NCBI GenBank assembly: GCA_022797115.1 | Contig: JAAWKB010000014.1 | Coordinates: forward strand, 1-33,230 | Direction: 5' to 3' | Length of the DNA stretch: 33,230 nucleotides | Origin: Oscillospiraceae bacterium | GTDB taxonomy: Bacteria; Bacillota; Clostridia; Oscillospirales; Oscillospiraceae | Shown here: positions 16,139-23,795 of the stretch, piece by piece | Numbering within the stretch: position 1 is the stretch's first letter | How the letters are laid out: each line of letters starts with the position of its first letter | Notes under the pieces: generated by a model | Database searches by the model: none | What the model saw: only the letters and a program-made list of their open reading frames with translations | What the model was told of the DNA's origin: nothing | Translations under genes and position numbers: made by a program

Positions 16139-17023
16139 TCACATCCTGCTCCCCAGCCAGAGGACCCGTACAAGCCTCTCCCAAACTGCCTGCACGGCAA
16201 GCAGCCCCAACACATAGGACGCCGCATTCGCTGTCAGCCCATAGGCGAAGGCCCTGCCTGCAGGCTGGCCCCGGAAGAACTTCGCATACAACACCGCCTC
16301 CACAAAGGCGATCACCCCTTCTATGGGGAGCAAAAGGATACTATATAGTATCATCCCATAGGCCCCTACCCCGCTCCGGACAATATGGGTGCTCAGGAAC
16401 AGCGCCAACGCGCCCTGTGTCACCAGATTGACCAGCAAAAACGGTTTCCAGTTCTTCTTCCAGTCAAAGCGAAACGCCAGCAGCACCAGCCCCTCTGTCA
16501 ACAATGTCAGCAGCAGAGTGGAGAGCGTTTGTAGGGCAACCGCCAGCCAGATGGGCATTACCGAAACGCTCTTCCTGGCCCAATCCACGGTCACAGCATC
16601 CTGCAATGCCCTCCGCTCCATGGTATCTGAGCTCCAGACCTCACCAGATTTCGTCATCAGGATCATTCGGAATTTCTCCGGCGTATCCAGGCCGCTGAAC
16701 CGGTGGAAACCGTCCTTCCCTGGCACATGCAGGAAAAGCTGGCTGGAGCTCTCCATGGTACAGGCTTCCCAACCCTCCGGGATCTCGCTGCGCAGGCCGT
16801 CCAGCAAATCCTGGTCAACGCCGGCAAGGGCCTCGTTCGAGTCTCTGTATACAGAATCGCCCGCTTCTTTGGTCAGGATATCCAGATAATACGGCTCATC
16901 CGGCCCGTTTACCAGCCTGACTACCAACAGATACTCCGGCGGCGCGGAATTCGCAAACGCTGTCCCAGCTAACAGCATGGCTGCAATGAAGGATACTATG
17001 CTGATCCTCCCAACCCGTTTCAC
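16139..17023 (-). CDS. Secreted/membrane protein of unknown function
   Basis: I do not recognise a named family. From the GTG at 17021-17023, which has GGGAGGGG 5-6 nt upstream, the product is 294 aa. It opens with K-R-V-G-R and a clear signal peptide (I-V-S-F-I-A-A-M-L-L-A-G-T-A-F-A-N). Residues 30-135 are a soluble extracytoplasmic domain, then come four or five membrane helices (about 140-170, 185-205, 210-235, 255-280). A GTG at 17045-17047 overlapping the upstream stop is an alternative that adds eight residues. Adjacent to an extracytoplasmic endonuclease/phosphatase-fold protein and probably cotranscribed with it. Confidence 0.7.
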   Translation of the reverse strand: MKRVGRISIVSFIAAMLLAGTAFANSAPPEYLLVVRLVNGPDEPYYLDILTKEAGDSVYRDSNEALAGVDQDLLDGLRSEIPEGWEACTMESSSQLFLHVPGKDGFHRFSGLDTPEKFRMILMTKSGEVWSSDTMERRALQDAVTVDWARKSVSVMPIWLAVALQTLSTLLLTLLTEGLVLLAFRFDWKKNWKPFLLVNLVTQGALALFLSTHIVRSGVGAYGMILYSILLLPIEGVIAFVEAVLYAKFFRGQPAGRAFAYGLTANAASYVLGLLAVQAVWERLVRVLWLGSRM

Positions 17024-17043
17024 ACGCTCCCCTCCCTGCCCGC

Positions 17044-18141
17044 TCACTCCCCGCCTGCAATCTGCGGCTTCAATATGAAATCCAGATAGACCGGGTTGTG
17101 GTCGCTCCAGCGAAACCCGGTATCATAGACCTCTGCCTCTGCCACCTCCACATTGTCGGATACAATGAAGCCATCCACCGTGACCACGTAGTTATCCGGA
17201 CCATAGGGGCGGTCTGCATTACGGCAGGAGGGCACGGGAGCTGCCGCGTCGAAGGGGGCCACGACAGTCAATCCTTCTGGGATGAGCTCCGCCGGGATGG
17301 GCTGGGCCCAGGTGTACCCCGGGCCGGAGATGCCGAAAATCTCTGATGAGTTCCCCAGCAGGTCCTTGTTGAAATCGCCCCCTGCAATGGCGTAGTTCCC
17401 CTTCTCATACTCCGAGCGCATGTCTGCGAACAGCATCTCCAGCTGTTCCTCCGCAATCGTTCCATCGGAGGTATAGGCGGAGAGGTGGAGGTTATAAAGC
17501 ACCAGCTCATCCCCGCCGGATAGGGGAATCCGCTGTACCGAGTAGCACCGGTCGCAGTCCACCAGCTTCATAACCCCGTCTTCAATGGGCAGCTGGCGGC
17601 GCAGGGCAGAAGCGATGGGGAATTTGGAAAAGGTGGCCTGCCCTGCCCGGTTGGCCCCATGGGGGGCTGTCAAGGGCCAGAAGAGGTAGGGGCTGTCGTA
17701 GTTCTGGGCAAAGGTGCCGTGGAGGAAATACATCTGGCTGCATAGCAAGGCCCACTCGTCCAGGTGATAGCTGCGGGTGCCGTCCACATCCACCTCCTGG
17801 AGCAGCAGGAAGGTTGGGTCCAGCTCCTGCACTGCCGATACCGCCCCGGTTACGTTTTCCAGAACCGCCTCCGGGGACCGGGCCCGGCTCTCCTTTCCGC
17901 CGTCCATGAAAAAGCTGTAGTCATTGCTGTAGGCCCCAAACCCGATGTTATAGGAGACGAGCCGGTATTGCCTCCCCGCCGTCAGCGCGACGTCAAGTCC
18001 ATAGTCGTGGATTGTCAATACCTCCAGCTCCTGCCTGTCCTCCACCCGGTAGTATGCCAAAAATACATAGGCCACATAGCCGCCCACGGCCAGCGCCAAG
18101 ACCAACAGCAGACATAGCAGGATCTTCAACAGCTTCTTCAT
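17044..18141 (-). CDS. Membrane-anchored endonuclease/exonuclease/phosphatase-family protein
   Basis: Metal-dependent phosphoesterase fold (DNase I / sphingomyelinase / inositol phosphatase superfamily), 365 aa. One N-terminal hydrophobic helix (about residues 5-30) places the enzyme outside the membrane. Metal and catalytic motifs: L-Q-E-V-D-V-D-G (Glu), N-L-H-L-S, A-G-G-D-F-N-K-D and, near the C-terminus, W-S-D-H-N-P-V-Y-L-D-F. Substrate cannot be told from sequence; nucleic acid, phospholipid or sugar phosphate are all possible. AAAGGAGG precedes the ATG. Confidence 0.87.
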   Translation of the reverse strand: MKKLLKILLCLLLVLALAVGGYVAYVFLAYYRVEDRQELEVLTIHDYGLDVALTAGRQYRLVSYNIGFGAYSNDYSFFMDGGKESRARSPEAVLENVTGAVSAVQELDPTFLLLQEVDVDGTRSYHLDEWALLCSQMYFLHGTFAQNYDSPYLFWPLTAPHGANRAGQATFSKFPIASALRRQLPIEDGVMKLVDCDRCYSVQRIPLSGGDELVLYNLHLSAYTSDGTIAEEQLEMLFADMRSEYEKGNYAIAGGDFNKDLLGNSSEIFGISGPGYTWAQPIPAELIPEGLTVVAPFDAAAPVPSCRNADRPYGPDNYVVTVDGFIVSDNVEVAEAEVYDTGFRWSDHNPVYLDFILKPQIAGGE

Positions 18142-18245
18142 ATCCGCCCTCCTTTTTCAGTAAACATCCTTTTTCTTACAAGAAACAGGATCAAAAAGAA
18201 CTTGAAACAGCTTGCACAGGGCCACCCTTCCCCACCCCCAGCAGG

Positions 18246-18264
18246 CGCCAAACGAAGCTTGGCG
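18246..18264 (-). terminator. Weak hairpin after the U32 gene
   Basis: CGCCAA and TTGGCG pair around 7 nt, 8 nt past the U32 stop. No U-run follows on the minus strand, so termination is doubtful. The rest of the 130-nt gap shows nothing clear. Confidence 0.25.
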
Positions 18265-18271
18265 AGAAAGG

Positions 18272-19501
18272 CTATGACTTCGCAGAGAGATCCCGCTCAA
18301 TGCGCAGGATGCTCCAGGCCGGAACGGGCCTGGGCAGCTGCATCCGGAAGACCATCTGCGGATTTTTCGGATGGGTCAGGGGCGTGCCCTCCTCGTCCTC
18401 CATCTCGGGGACCTCGAATGCAAAGGGCTTCACGTCCGGCCCCACCAGCTCCACCGTGTCCCCGGTACAGAACTTGTTGCGGAGGGTCAGCGTGGCGAGG
18501 CCGTGCTCATCGCAGCTGGTTATCAGCGCCACCACCTGCCACTCCCGGATGTACCGGGCGTTGTCTGTGTACTCCCCCGGCGGGCCGTAGTAGAAGCCGG
18601 TGGCGTAGTGCCGGTGGCTGACCCGCTCCACTTCCCTGCGCCATATGGGGTCGAGGGGCCGCCCGGCGGCCGCGTCGTCGATGGCGTGGCGGTATGCCCC
18701 GGTGACAATAGCGGCGTAATAGGCGCTCTTGGCCCGGCCCTCAATCTTCAGACTGTCCAGGCCCGCGTCCATCAGCTCCGCCACATGGTCGATCATGCAC
18801 ATGTCCCGGGAATTCATGATATACGTCCCCTTCCCGTCCTCGAAGACCGGAAAGTATTCCCCAGGCCGCTTTTCCTCCATCAGATAGTACTGGTAGCGGC
18901 AGGGCTGGGCACATGCCCCCCGGTTGCTGTCCCGGCCTGTCATATAGTTCGACAGCAGGCACCGTCCGCTATAGCTGACGCACATGGCCCCGTGGACAAA
19001 TGCCTCCAGCTCCAGTTCTTTAGGCGTCCGTGCCCGGATCTCCCGGATTTCCTCCAGGCTCAGCTCCCGCGCCAGGATAACCCGCTTGGCCCCCAGTCCA
19101 TACCAGGCTGCGGCAGCCTGGTAGTTGGCCACGCTGGCCTGGGTGGAGATATGCCGCTCACAGCGGGGGGCATATTGCCCCGCCAGGGTGAACACACCCA
19201 GGTCCGCTACAATCAGGGCATCGACCCCCGCATCGTTCAAAAGCTCCAGCCAAGCCGGGAGGCTGTCCACCTCCCGGCTGCGAGGCATGGTATTGACTGT
19301 AACATGGACGCGCACGCCCTGCTCATGGGCGAAGCGCACCGCCCGGGGCAGCTCCTCCGGGGAAAAATTCCCCGCAAAGGAGCGCATCCCAAAGCTTTCC
19401 CCCGCCAGGTAGACCGCATCCGCGCCATACAGCACCGCCATCCGCAGCCGCTCCATGTCCCCGGCGGGTGACAGGAGTTCCGGCTTTCTTCTCTCTCCCA
19501 T
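18272..19501 (-). CDS. Peptidase U32-family protein (TrhP-like tRNA hydroxylation)
   Basis: U32 family, 409 aa. Members such as TrhP/YrrN-YrrO act in prephenate-dependent hydroxylation of tRNA U34 rather than as proteases. N-terminal barrel: E-L-L-S-P-A-G-D and G-A-D-A-V-Y-L-A-G. The family signature E-A-F-V-H-G-A-M-C-V-S-Y-S-G-R-C is complete (C174, C181), and C197 and C201 follow in G-A-C-A-Q-P-C, giving four cysteines suited to a 4Fe-4S cluster. The C-terminal beta domain starts near residue 325. It follows mltG after 6 nt, an order seen in other Firmicutes. Confidence 0.92.
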   Translation of the reverse strand: MGERRKPELLSPAGDMERLRMAVLYGADAVYLAGESFGMRSFAGNFSPEELPRAVRFAHEQGVRVHVTVNTMPRSREVDSLPAWLELLNDAGVDALIVADLGVFTLAGQYAPRCERHISTQASVANYQAAAAWYGLGAKRVILARELSLEEIREIRARTPKELELEAFVHGAMCVSYSGRCLLSNYMTGRDSNRGACAQPCRYQYYLMEEKRPGEYFPVFEDGKGTYIMNSRDMCMIDHVAELMDAGLDSLKIEGRAKSAYYAAIVTGAYRHAIDDAAAGRPLDPIWRREVERVSHRHYATGFYYGPPGEYTDNARYIREWQVVALITSCDEHGLATLTLRNKFCTGDTVELVGPDVKPFAFEVPEMEDEEGTPLTHPKNPQMVFRMQLPRPVPAWSILRIERDLSAKS

Positions 19502-19507
19502 GGCGCG

Positions 19508-20776
19508 TCACTTGGCGGGCTGCGCCGCCTTGTCCTTGGCGGCTTTTTCCTGCGCGGCGTTGTGCTTGGCAAGGGTCTCGCTGAACACATGCTTGTCATC
19601 TGCACCCAGGACATAGAAATAGTAGTCCGTATCCGCCGGCAGCAGGGCCGCACGGATAGAGGCGATACCCGGGTTGGCAATGGGCGTAGGCGGCAGGCCC
19701 GTATGCTGGTAGAGGTTGTAGGGGCTGTCCAGGGTGGCGTAATCTTCCTGGGTGATGGCCCGGCCGCCGGCGGCATAGACCAGGGCCGCGTCGATTTGCA
19801 GCAGGTAGTTGGTCTCGCCCGCGTTCTCCAGACGGTTGTAAATGACGGAGGAAATCTTATCCCGGTCGCTGCCGTCAGTCTCCCGCTCCACCAGGGAGGC
19901 GATGGTGATGATGTCTGACAGCTCGTAGCTGCTGGCGGCAAACAGATCCGCGAAATCCTCGTTATTGAACACCTTGTTATTGAAGTTGGAGAGCATGGAG
20001 TTGAACGCCAGCTCAGGCCGCGCGCCTACATAGAAATTGTAGGTGTCCGGGAACAGGTAGCCCTCCAGGCGGCTGATGCTGCCCAGGTTCTCGTTGTCGA
20101 TGAAGGCGTACTCCTCGAAGACATAGTTTTCCGCAATGTCAGTCAGATCCTCCTCTGTGCCAACGCCCTTCTTCGCCAGCAGCTCAATGATCTGGGAGAC
20201 CGTATAGCCCTCGGGGATCGCCACGTCAACGGTCACAGCGGAGCCGCCTCTGGAGCGCATGTTCCGGATCAGGGCCATATAGTCCATATTGGTATTCAGC
20301 GTGAAGGTCCCCTGGGTGATTTTCGTGTCCGCATGGCTGAACCAGCAGAACAGGCGGAAAAACCAGCCGTACTCAATGAGGCCATCCTTTTGCAGAGCCT
20401 CGGCCACCTTGGCCATATCGTAATAGGTGACCTCCTTCTTCTTCCCGTCCTTCTGCTCTACATCCGCGACATCGGAGATCCACTCATCCTTCACCTCAAA
20501 ATTGACCTCCTTATAGGTCTTGTTCAAGGCGGCGAAATCGTTGGCCAGCATCCAGCCCACCCCCGCGAAGATGGCGGAGGAGGCCGCTACGATGGCAACC
20601 CACAGGATCAAAGCCAGCAGCGGATTCCCCCGCTGCTTCTTTTTCTTCTTCCCTGTGCGCTGCCCGGCGGGCGCACGATATGGCTGCTCCTGCCGCTGCG
20701 GCTCGGCGTTGGAGGCGGCCTGCCGGACCTGGCTGCCGTCCCAGCTGGTGGTATGGTTGCGATCCTCATGATTCAT
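19508..20776 (-). CDS. mltG: Endolytic murein transglycosylase MltG
   Basis: YceG/MltG family, 422 aa; cuts nascent glycan strands within the chain and sets their length. The cytoplasmic N-terminus is long and polar (about 50 aa, ending in a K-K-K-K-K stretch). One membrane helix follows (about 52-75), then a LysM-like region and the YceG domain. The catalytic Glu is in L-V-E-R-E-T-D; Y-N-R-L, Q-I-D-A-A-L-V-Y and G-L-P-P-T-P-I-A-N-P-G are typical. The Ala/Lys-rich tail (A-A-K-D-K-A-A-Q) looks unstructured. GGAGGA lies 7 nt before the ATG. Confidence 0.96.
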   Translation of the reverse strand: MNHEDRNHTTSWDGSQVRQAASNAEPQRQEQPYRAPAGQRTGKKKKKQRGNPLLALILWVAIVAASSAIFAGVGWMLANDFAALNKTYKEVNFEVKDEWISDVADVEQKDGKKKEVTYYDMAKVAEALQKDGLIEYGWFFRLFCWFSHADTKITQGTFTLNTNMDYMALIRNMRSRGGSAVTVDVAIPEGYTVSQIIELLAKKGVGTEEDLTDIAENYVFEEYAFIDNENLGSISRLEGYLFPDTYNFYVGARPELAFNSMLSNFNNKVFNNEDFADLFAASSYELSDIITIASLVERETDGSDRDKISSVIYNRLENAGETNYLLQIDAALVYAAGGRAITQEDYATLDSPYNLYQHTGLPPTPIANPGIASIRAALLPADTDYYFYVLGADDKHVFSETLAKHNAAQEKAAKDKAAQPAK

Positions 20777-20903
20777 GGAGCGATCCTCCTTTGGTGGATG
20801 AAATGGCAGGCCCGTCCCTCCCCGCCAAAGAGGCTCAGGCGGAAAAATTGGGGCCGGCTAAAAATATTTTTTGGTGTCCAAGCTGCATTTTGCCTTGCTC
20901 CCA

Positions 20904-20911
20904 CATAGGAT
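20904..20911 (+). promoter_or_regulatory. Possible sporulation-type -10 element for the Cys-rich gene
   Basis: CATAGGAT fits the CATANNNT core of sigma-E/sigma-K -10 elements and lies 31 nt before the start of the Cys-rich gene. I see no convincing sigma-A promoter there. The -35 match (GCATTT, 13 nt upstream) is loose, so this is a hint only. Confidence 0.3.
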
Positions 20912-20942
20912 GTCTCAGACTAATAAGTGAGGTGAACACATC

Positions 20943-21212
20943 ATGTGGAACAACAACTCCGGCTGCCTGTGGATCATTCTGATCATCATCCTGATCTGCT
21001 GCTGTGGTAGCGGCAGCGGCAACAGCTTCGGCTGCTCCTGCGGCAACTTCGGCGGTTGCAGCTGCGGCAACTTCGGCGGCTGCAACAACGGCTGCTCCTG
21101 CGGCTGCGGCAATGGCTGCAATTGCGGCTGTGGCTGTAACTGCGGGAACAACTGCGGGTGCAACTGCAATTGTAACTGCAACTGCGGCAATACCTGCGGC
21201 TGCTGCTGCTAA
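20943..21212 (+). CDS. Membrane-anchored Cys/Gly/Asn-rich small protein
   Basis: Unknown family, 89 aa. By my count it has 27 Cys, 21 Gly and 18 Asn, so three residues make up about three quarters of it. Residues 1-7 are polar, 8-20 form one very hydrophobic helix (L-W-I-I-L-I-I-I-L-I), then a C-C-C. Residues 21-89 are low-complexity: two copies of C-S-C-G-N-F-G-G, then alternating x-C steps (G-C, N-C) and a final C-C-C. It is real on three grounds: GAGGTGA 7 nt before the ATG, isolation on the plus strand between minus-strand genes, and a strong terminator after it. A metal-binding or disulfide-crosslinked surface layer (spore or envelope) is inference; a peptide precursor is a weaker alternative. 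Confidence 0.85.
   Translation: MWNNNSGCLWIILIIILICCCGSGSGNSFGCSCGNFGGCSCGNFGGCNNGCSCGCGNGCNCGCGCNCGNNCGCNCNCNCNCGNTCGCCC
21033..21080 (+). repeat. Tandem 24-bp repeat inside the Cys-rich gene
   Basis: Two adjacent 24-bp units encode residues 31-38 and 39-46, both C-S-C-G-N-F-G-G. They differ only at synonymous positions such as TCC/AGC for Ser, so selection seems to act on the peptide. The rest of the gene continues as shorter, degenerate GC/NC dipeptide steps. Confidence 0.8.
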
Positions 21213-21232
21213 GTGCTACATAGCGGGGACTG

Positions 21233-21262
21233 GGGACGCTGTCGCGTCCCTTTTCCTTTTTT
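21233..21262 (+). terminator. Intrinsic terminator of the Cys-rich gene
   Basis: GGGACGC and GCGTCCC pair perfectly around TGTC, followed by TTTTCCTTTTTT. It starts 20 nt past the stop codon and runs up to the end of the convergent tmk gene. Confidence 0.88.
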
Positions 21263-21930
21263 CAGCCAAGAAGCGGGCGGACCACCGCCCAGACCTCCTC
21301 GTGGATATCCTCCGGGGTGCGCAGAACCCCCTCCGGCGCACAGTGGACCTGCCGCCAGCCCAGGCTGGACGCGATTTCCCGTGCGTTCTCCCGGCAGTGG
21401 CGGAGATAGGCCGCGTCCTGTTCATGGATATCCGCCTGGGTGCCAGTTTCCTCCTGGCGGCGGCGGAGCATCTGCTCCGACATCTCGCTGGGCAGGTCCA
21501 GATAGATTACGAGATCAGGCTTCGGCAGCCCCAGGCGGCCATACTCCAAATCGAAGAGCCACGCCAGAAAGCTATCCCGCTCCCCGCTGGGCAGCTTCGA
21601 CGCCTGGTGGACGGCATTGGAGGTGGTATAGCGGTTGGCCAGAATCAGCTCCCCCGCCTCGTAGGCCCCGCCCCAGTCCTCTTTATAGGAGGCGTAGCGG
21701 TCCACCGCGTACAGAACAGAGGCGGCACAGGCGTTCACGTCCTCCGGCCGCCTCCCCAGCACACCCGCCAGATAGAGCCGCGCAGGCTCCGCAAAGGGGT
21801 TCCCGTACCGGGGGAAATCGATCTCCCGGAAGGCTGCCCCCTCCGCCTGGAGGCGGCGGGCCATCAGATGGGTCTGGGTGGCCTTGCCCGCGCCGTCGGC
21901 CCCTTCAAATACAATCAATCTGCCGCTCAT
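21262..21930 (-). CDS. tmk: Thymidylate kinase
   Basis: dTMP kinase-like P-loop enzyme, 222 aa, dTMP to dTDP. It opens L-I-V-F-E-G-A-D-G-A-G-K-A-T-Q; the usual GKSTQ reads GKATQ. L-A-N-R-Y-T-T-S-N and V-I-Y-L-D-L-P are family segments, and the lid R-R-R-Q-E-E-T-G is visible. The frame is open to 22152, but the ATG at 21928-21930 overlaps the tagA stop (ATGA), follows GAGGAAA and begins the kinase fold, so the longer form is rejected. The usual tmk neighbours (holB, yaaQ) are not here, so a second tmk elsewhere is possible. Confidence 0.9.
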   Translation of the reverse strand: MSGRLIVFEGADGAGKATQTHLMARRLQAEGAAFREIDFPRYGNPFAEPARLYLAGVLGRRPEDVNACAASVLYAVDRYASYKEDWGGAYEAGELILANRYTTSNAVHQASKLPSGERDSFLAWLFDLEYGRLGLPKPDLVIYLDLPSEMSEQMLRRRQEETGTQADIHEQDAAYLRHCRENAREIASSLGWRQVHCAPEGVLRTPEDIHEEVWAVVRPLLG

Positions 21931-22649
21931 GCCCGTTTCCTCTTCTCCCCTGCTACATGCACCAGAAACAGCGGCAGCTTCATCATCCTGCCCAAACGGC
22001 TGGGGTTCTTCAGCAGGCGGTGGAACCACTCCAGGCCCAGCCGCTGGAACACCTCCGGGGCCCGCTGCATCTGGCCGGAAAACACGTCCAGGCATCCGCC
22101 CAACCCGATGAGCAGATGCGCCCCGCAGGCAGCGCCATTTTTCTGCATCCACTTCTCCTGCTTTGGCGCGCCCAGGCAGACAAATACCACATCCGCCCCA
22201 CTGTCGCGGATCGCCTCGACCACCGGCCCATCCTCCTGGAAATAGCCGTCATGGGTCCCAACCACCCGCAGGCCGGGGTACTGCTCCCGCAGACGCTCTG
22301 CCGCCTTCTCCGCAACGCCGGGCTTGGCGCCCAGGAGAAAGAGGGATTTCCCGTTTTGGGCCATCCGCCCCATCAAACGCTGGGCAAACTCAATCCCGGG
22401 GGCGCGGCCCTTCAGGGGCGTCCCCAAGAGCTTCGCGCCGTAGACCACGCCGATCCCGTCCGCCAGTACCAGATCCGCGCCGTTGACAGCGGCCATTGCG
22501 CCAGGGTCCTCCCGGCAGACCTCCACAATCTCCGGGTTGGGCGTCACCACGTAGTGGGCCCCCGGGGTATCTGTCAGGCGCACGCCCTCCGCTACCGCCT
22601 GCTCCATCGTCACGTTGTCAAAGCCGACACCCAATATATTGATCCTCAT
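21927..22649 (-). CDS. tagA: WecG/TagA/CpsF-family glycosyltransferase
   Basis: GT26 family, 240 aa. Members add N-acetylmannosamine (or a uronate form) to undecaprenyl-PP-GlcNAc in teichoic acid or surface polysaccharide synthesis. Characteristic segments: V-T-P-N-P-E-I-V, L-A-D-G-I-G-V-V, P-G-I-E-F-A-Q-R-L and V-F-V-C-L-G-A-P-K-Q-E-K-W-M. AGGAGG lies 10 nt before the ATG. It overlaps tmk by 4 nt and has a good promoter upstream. The C-terminal basic tail (E-K-R-K-R-A) is typical of membrane association in this family. The exact sugar cannot be told. Confidence 0.92.
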   Translation of the reverse strand: MRINILGVGFDNVTMEQAVAEGVRLTDTPGAHYVVTPNPEIVEVCREDPGAMAAVNGADLVLADGIGVVYGAKLLGTPLKGRAPGIEFAQRLMGRMAQNGKSLFLLGAKPGVAEKAAERLREQYPGLRVVGTHDGYFQEDGPVVEAIRDSGADVVFVCLGAPKQEKWMQKNGAACGAHLLIGLGGCLDVFSGQMQRAPEVFQRLGLEWFHRLLKNPSRLGRMMKLPLFLVHVAGEKRKRA

Positions 22650-22681
22650 TATCTGAGGGCCTCCTTTCCCAGTATCTGGTC

Positions 22682-22710
22682 AGTATACCACAATTTCCTC
22701 TGCTTGTCCA
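22682..22710 (-). promoter_or_regulatory. Predicted sigma-A promoter of tagA-tmk
   Basis: Minus strand TGGACA (22705-22710), 17-nt spacer, TATACT (22682-22687); each hexamer matches 5 of 6 consensus bases. It lies about 33 bp before the tagA start. Confidence 0.7.
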
Positions 22711-22815
22711 CGAAAAGGGTCCCATCGTTTTTCATGAATCAGGCCGCTTTATGGGGAAATAGCCTATAATAGCGTGCTTCTTCCTATATTATACCAGAAA
22801 TACACCCCATGTTTT

Positions 22816-23712
22816 TTAAGATTTTATAAATCTGTTCCGCCGCAAAAAGGCGAATTTTGTCTCGCTGCACACGACCGCCACAAAAATCAGTACGAATCCC
22901 GCCAGCATCCGGGCACTGACCTGGTCTCCTGCAAACAGGACCGAGCACAGTACGCCGAACACCGACTCCAGGGACAGGATCACCGATGCAGAGGCGGGGT
23001 CGGACCAGACCTGTCCCACATTCTGGAAGAGGAGCGCCACTGTGGTCGCCATCACGGACAGATAGACCAGCGGCAGAAAGACATCGCTTTGGGTGAGGGC
23101 TGCGGCCGGGAAGGTCTCGAACAACGCCCCGCCAATCCAAGCGTACAGCCCCGCAAAAGCAAACTGGAATACTGTAAGGATATAGATATCCTTTCCCGGG
23201 GACACCTTGGCTACCGCAACAATATGCGCGGCATAAAAGATGGCACAGACCAGCGTCAGCGCATCCCCCCGGTTGACTGTCAGATCTCCGCTCAGGCTCA
23301 CCAGCCCCACCCCTGTTACGCACAGCACCGCTGCCAGCACATGATAGCGGTCCGGCCGCACATGGGCAAACGCCCAGTAGAGGAAAGGCACCAGAACGCA
23401 GTAGACGGCGGTAAGGAACGCATTCTTTGACGGCGTGGTCGATGCCAGCCCATAGGTCTGGATGGAGTAGGCCAAATACAAAAATGCCCCGATTATGGCC
23501 CCCCGCCAGAGGTAACTGGCCGTGAATACACGCCACTTTTTCCCGCAGAACAGGCCCAGCAGCACCGCGCCTGTAGTAAAGCGGATTGCCAGCAGATACT
23601 GCACCGGGAGCGCGTCCAGTGCGTCCTTCATAATGAAAAAGGAGCTGCCCCAGATAAAGGCGGCGGCAAACAGCATCGGCTTTGCCAGCCGCGTCATCCA
23701 TTTTTCTCTCAT
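22816..23712 (-). CDS. EamA/DMT-superfamily transporter
   Basis: Ten-helix drug/metabolite transporter made of two EamA repeats, 298 aa; in this family substrates range from amino acids to nucleosides and cannot be read from sequence. The first repeat carries A-A-F-I-W-G-S-S-F and A-I-R-F-T-T-G-A; the second ends with L-E-S-V-F-G-V-L. The C-terminus is basic (F-L-R-R-N-R-F). GAGGTAA precedes the ATG by 6 nt. Divergent from mpg, with overlapping predicted promoters. Confidence 0.9.
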   Translation of the reverse strand: MREKWMTRLAKPMLFAAAFIWGSSFFIMKDALDALPVQYLLAIRFTTGAVLLGLFCGKKWRVFTASYLWRGAIIGAFLYLAYSIQTYGLASTTPSKNAFLTAVYCVLVPFLYWAFAHVRPDRYHVLAAVLCVTGVGLVSLSGDLTVNRGDALTLVCAIFYAAHIVAVAKVSPGKDIYILTVFQFAFAGLYAWIGGALFETFPAAALTQSDVFLPLVYLSVMATTVALLFQNVGQVWSDPASASVILSLESVFGVLCSVLFAGDQVSARMLAGFVLIFVAVVCSETKFAFLRRNRFIKS

Positions 23713-23729
23713 TTTGGATTACCTCGTCA

Positions 23730-23759
23730 TTGCAAAAGAATTGATGAATATGGTACAAT
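23730..23759 (+). promoter_or_regulatory. Predicted promoter of mpg
   Basis: TTGCAA (23730-23735), 18-nt spacer, TACAAT (23754-23759). The -10 matches 5 of 6 and the -35 matches 4 of 6. It overlaps the predicted EamA promoter on the other strand. Confidence 0.5.
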
Positions 23760-23783
23760 AGCACCAAGAAGGTATAGTACCAA
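23755..23783 (-). promoter_or_regulatory. Predicted promoter of the EamA gene
   Basis: Minus strand TTGGTA (23778-23783), 17-nt spacer, TATTGT (23755-23760); both hexamers match 4 of 6. Its -10 occupies almost the same bases as the mpg -10. Confidence 0.4.
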
Positions 23784-23795
23784 AGAGGTGAGGAA

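Noticed and set aside
20915-21190. Minus-strand frame encoding P-Q-L-Q repeats opposite the Cys-rich gene
   Set aside because: Direct consequence of the repetitive Cys/Gly codons on the other strand; no ribosome site, and the plus-strand gene has start and stop signals.
21033-21200. Repeats in the Cys-rich gene as a CRISPR-like array
   Set aside because: Units are in-frame coding repeats without unique spacers, and no cas genes are present.
21931-22152. 74-codon N-terminal extension of tmk
   Set aside because: Overlaps tagA in another frame and is low-complexity; the ATGA overlap and GAGGAAA support the shorter form.
21004-22769. Long plus-strand frames across tmk and tagA, one starting inside the Cys-rich gene
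   Set aside because: Pro/Arg/Ala-rich shadows of tmk and tagA; the strong plus-strand terminator at 21233-21262 would stop such a transcript.
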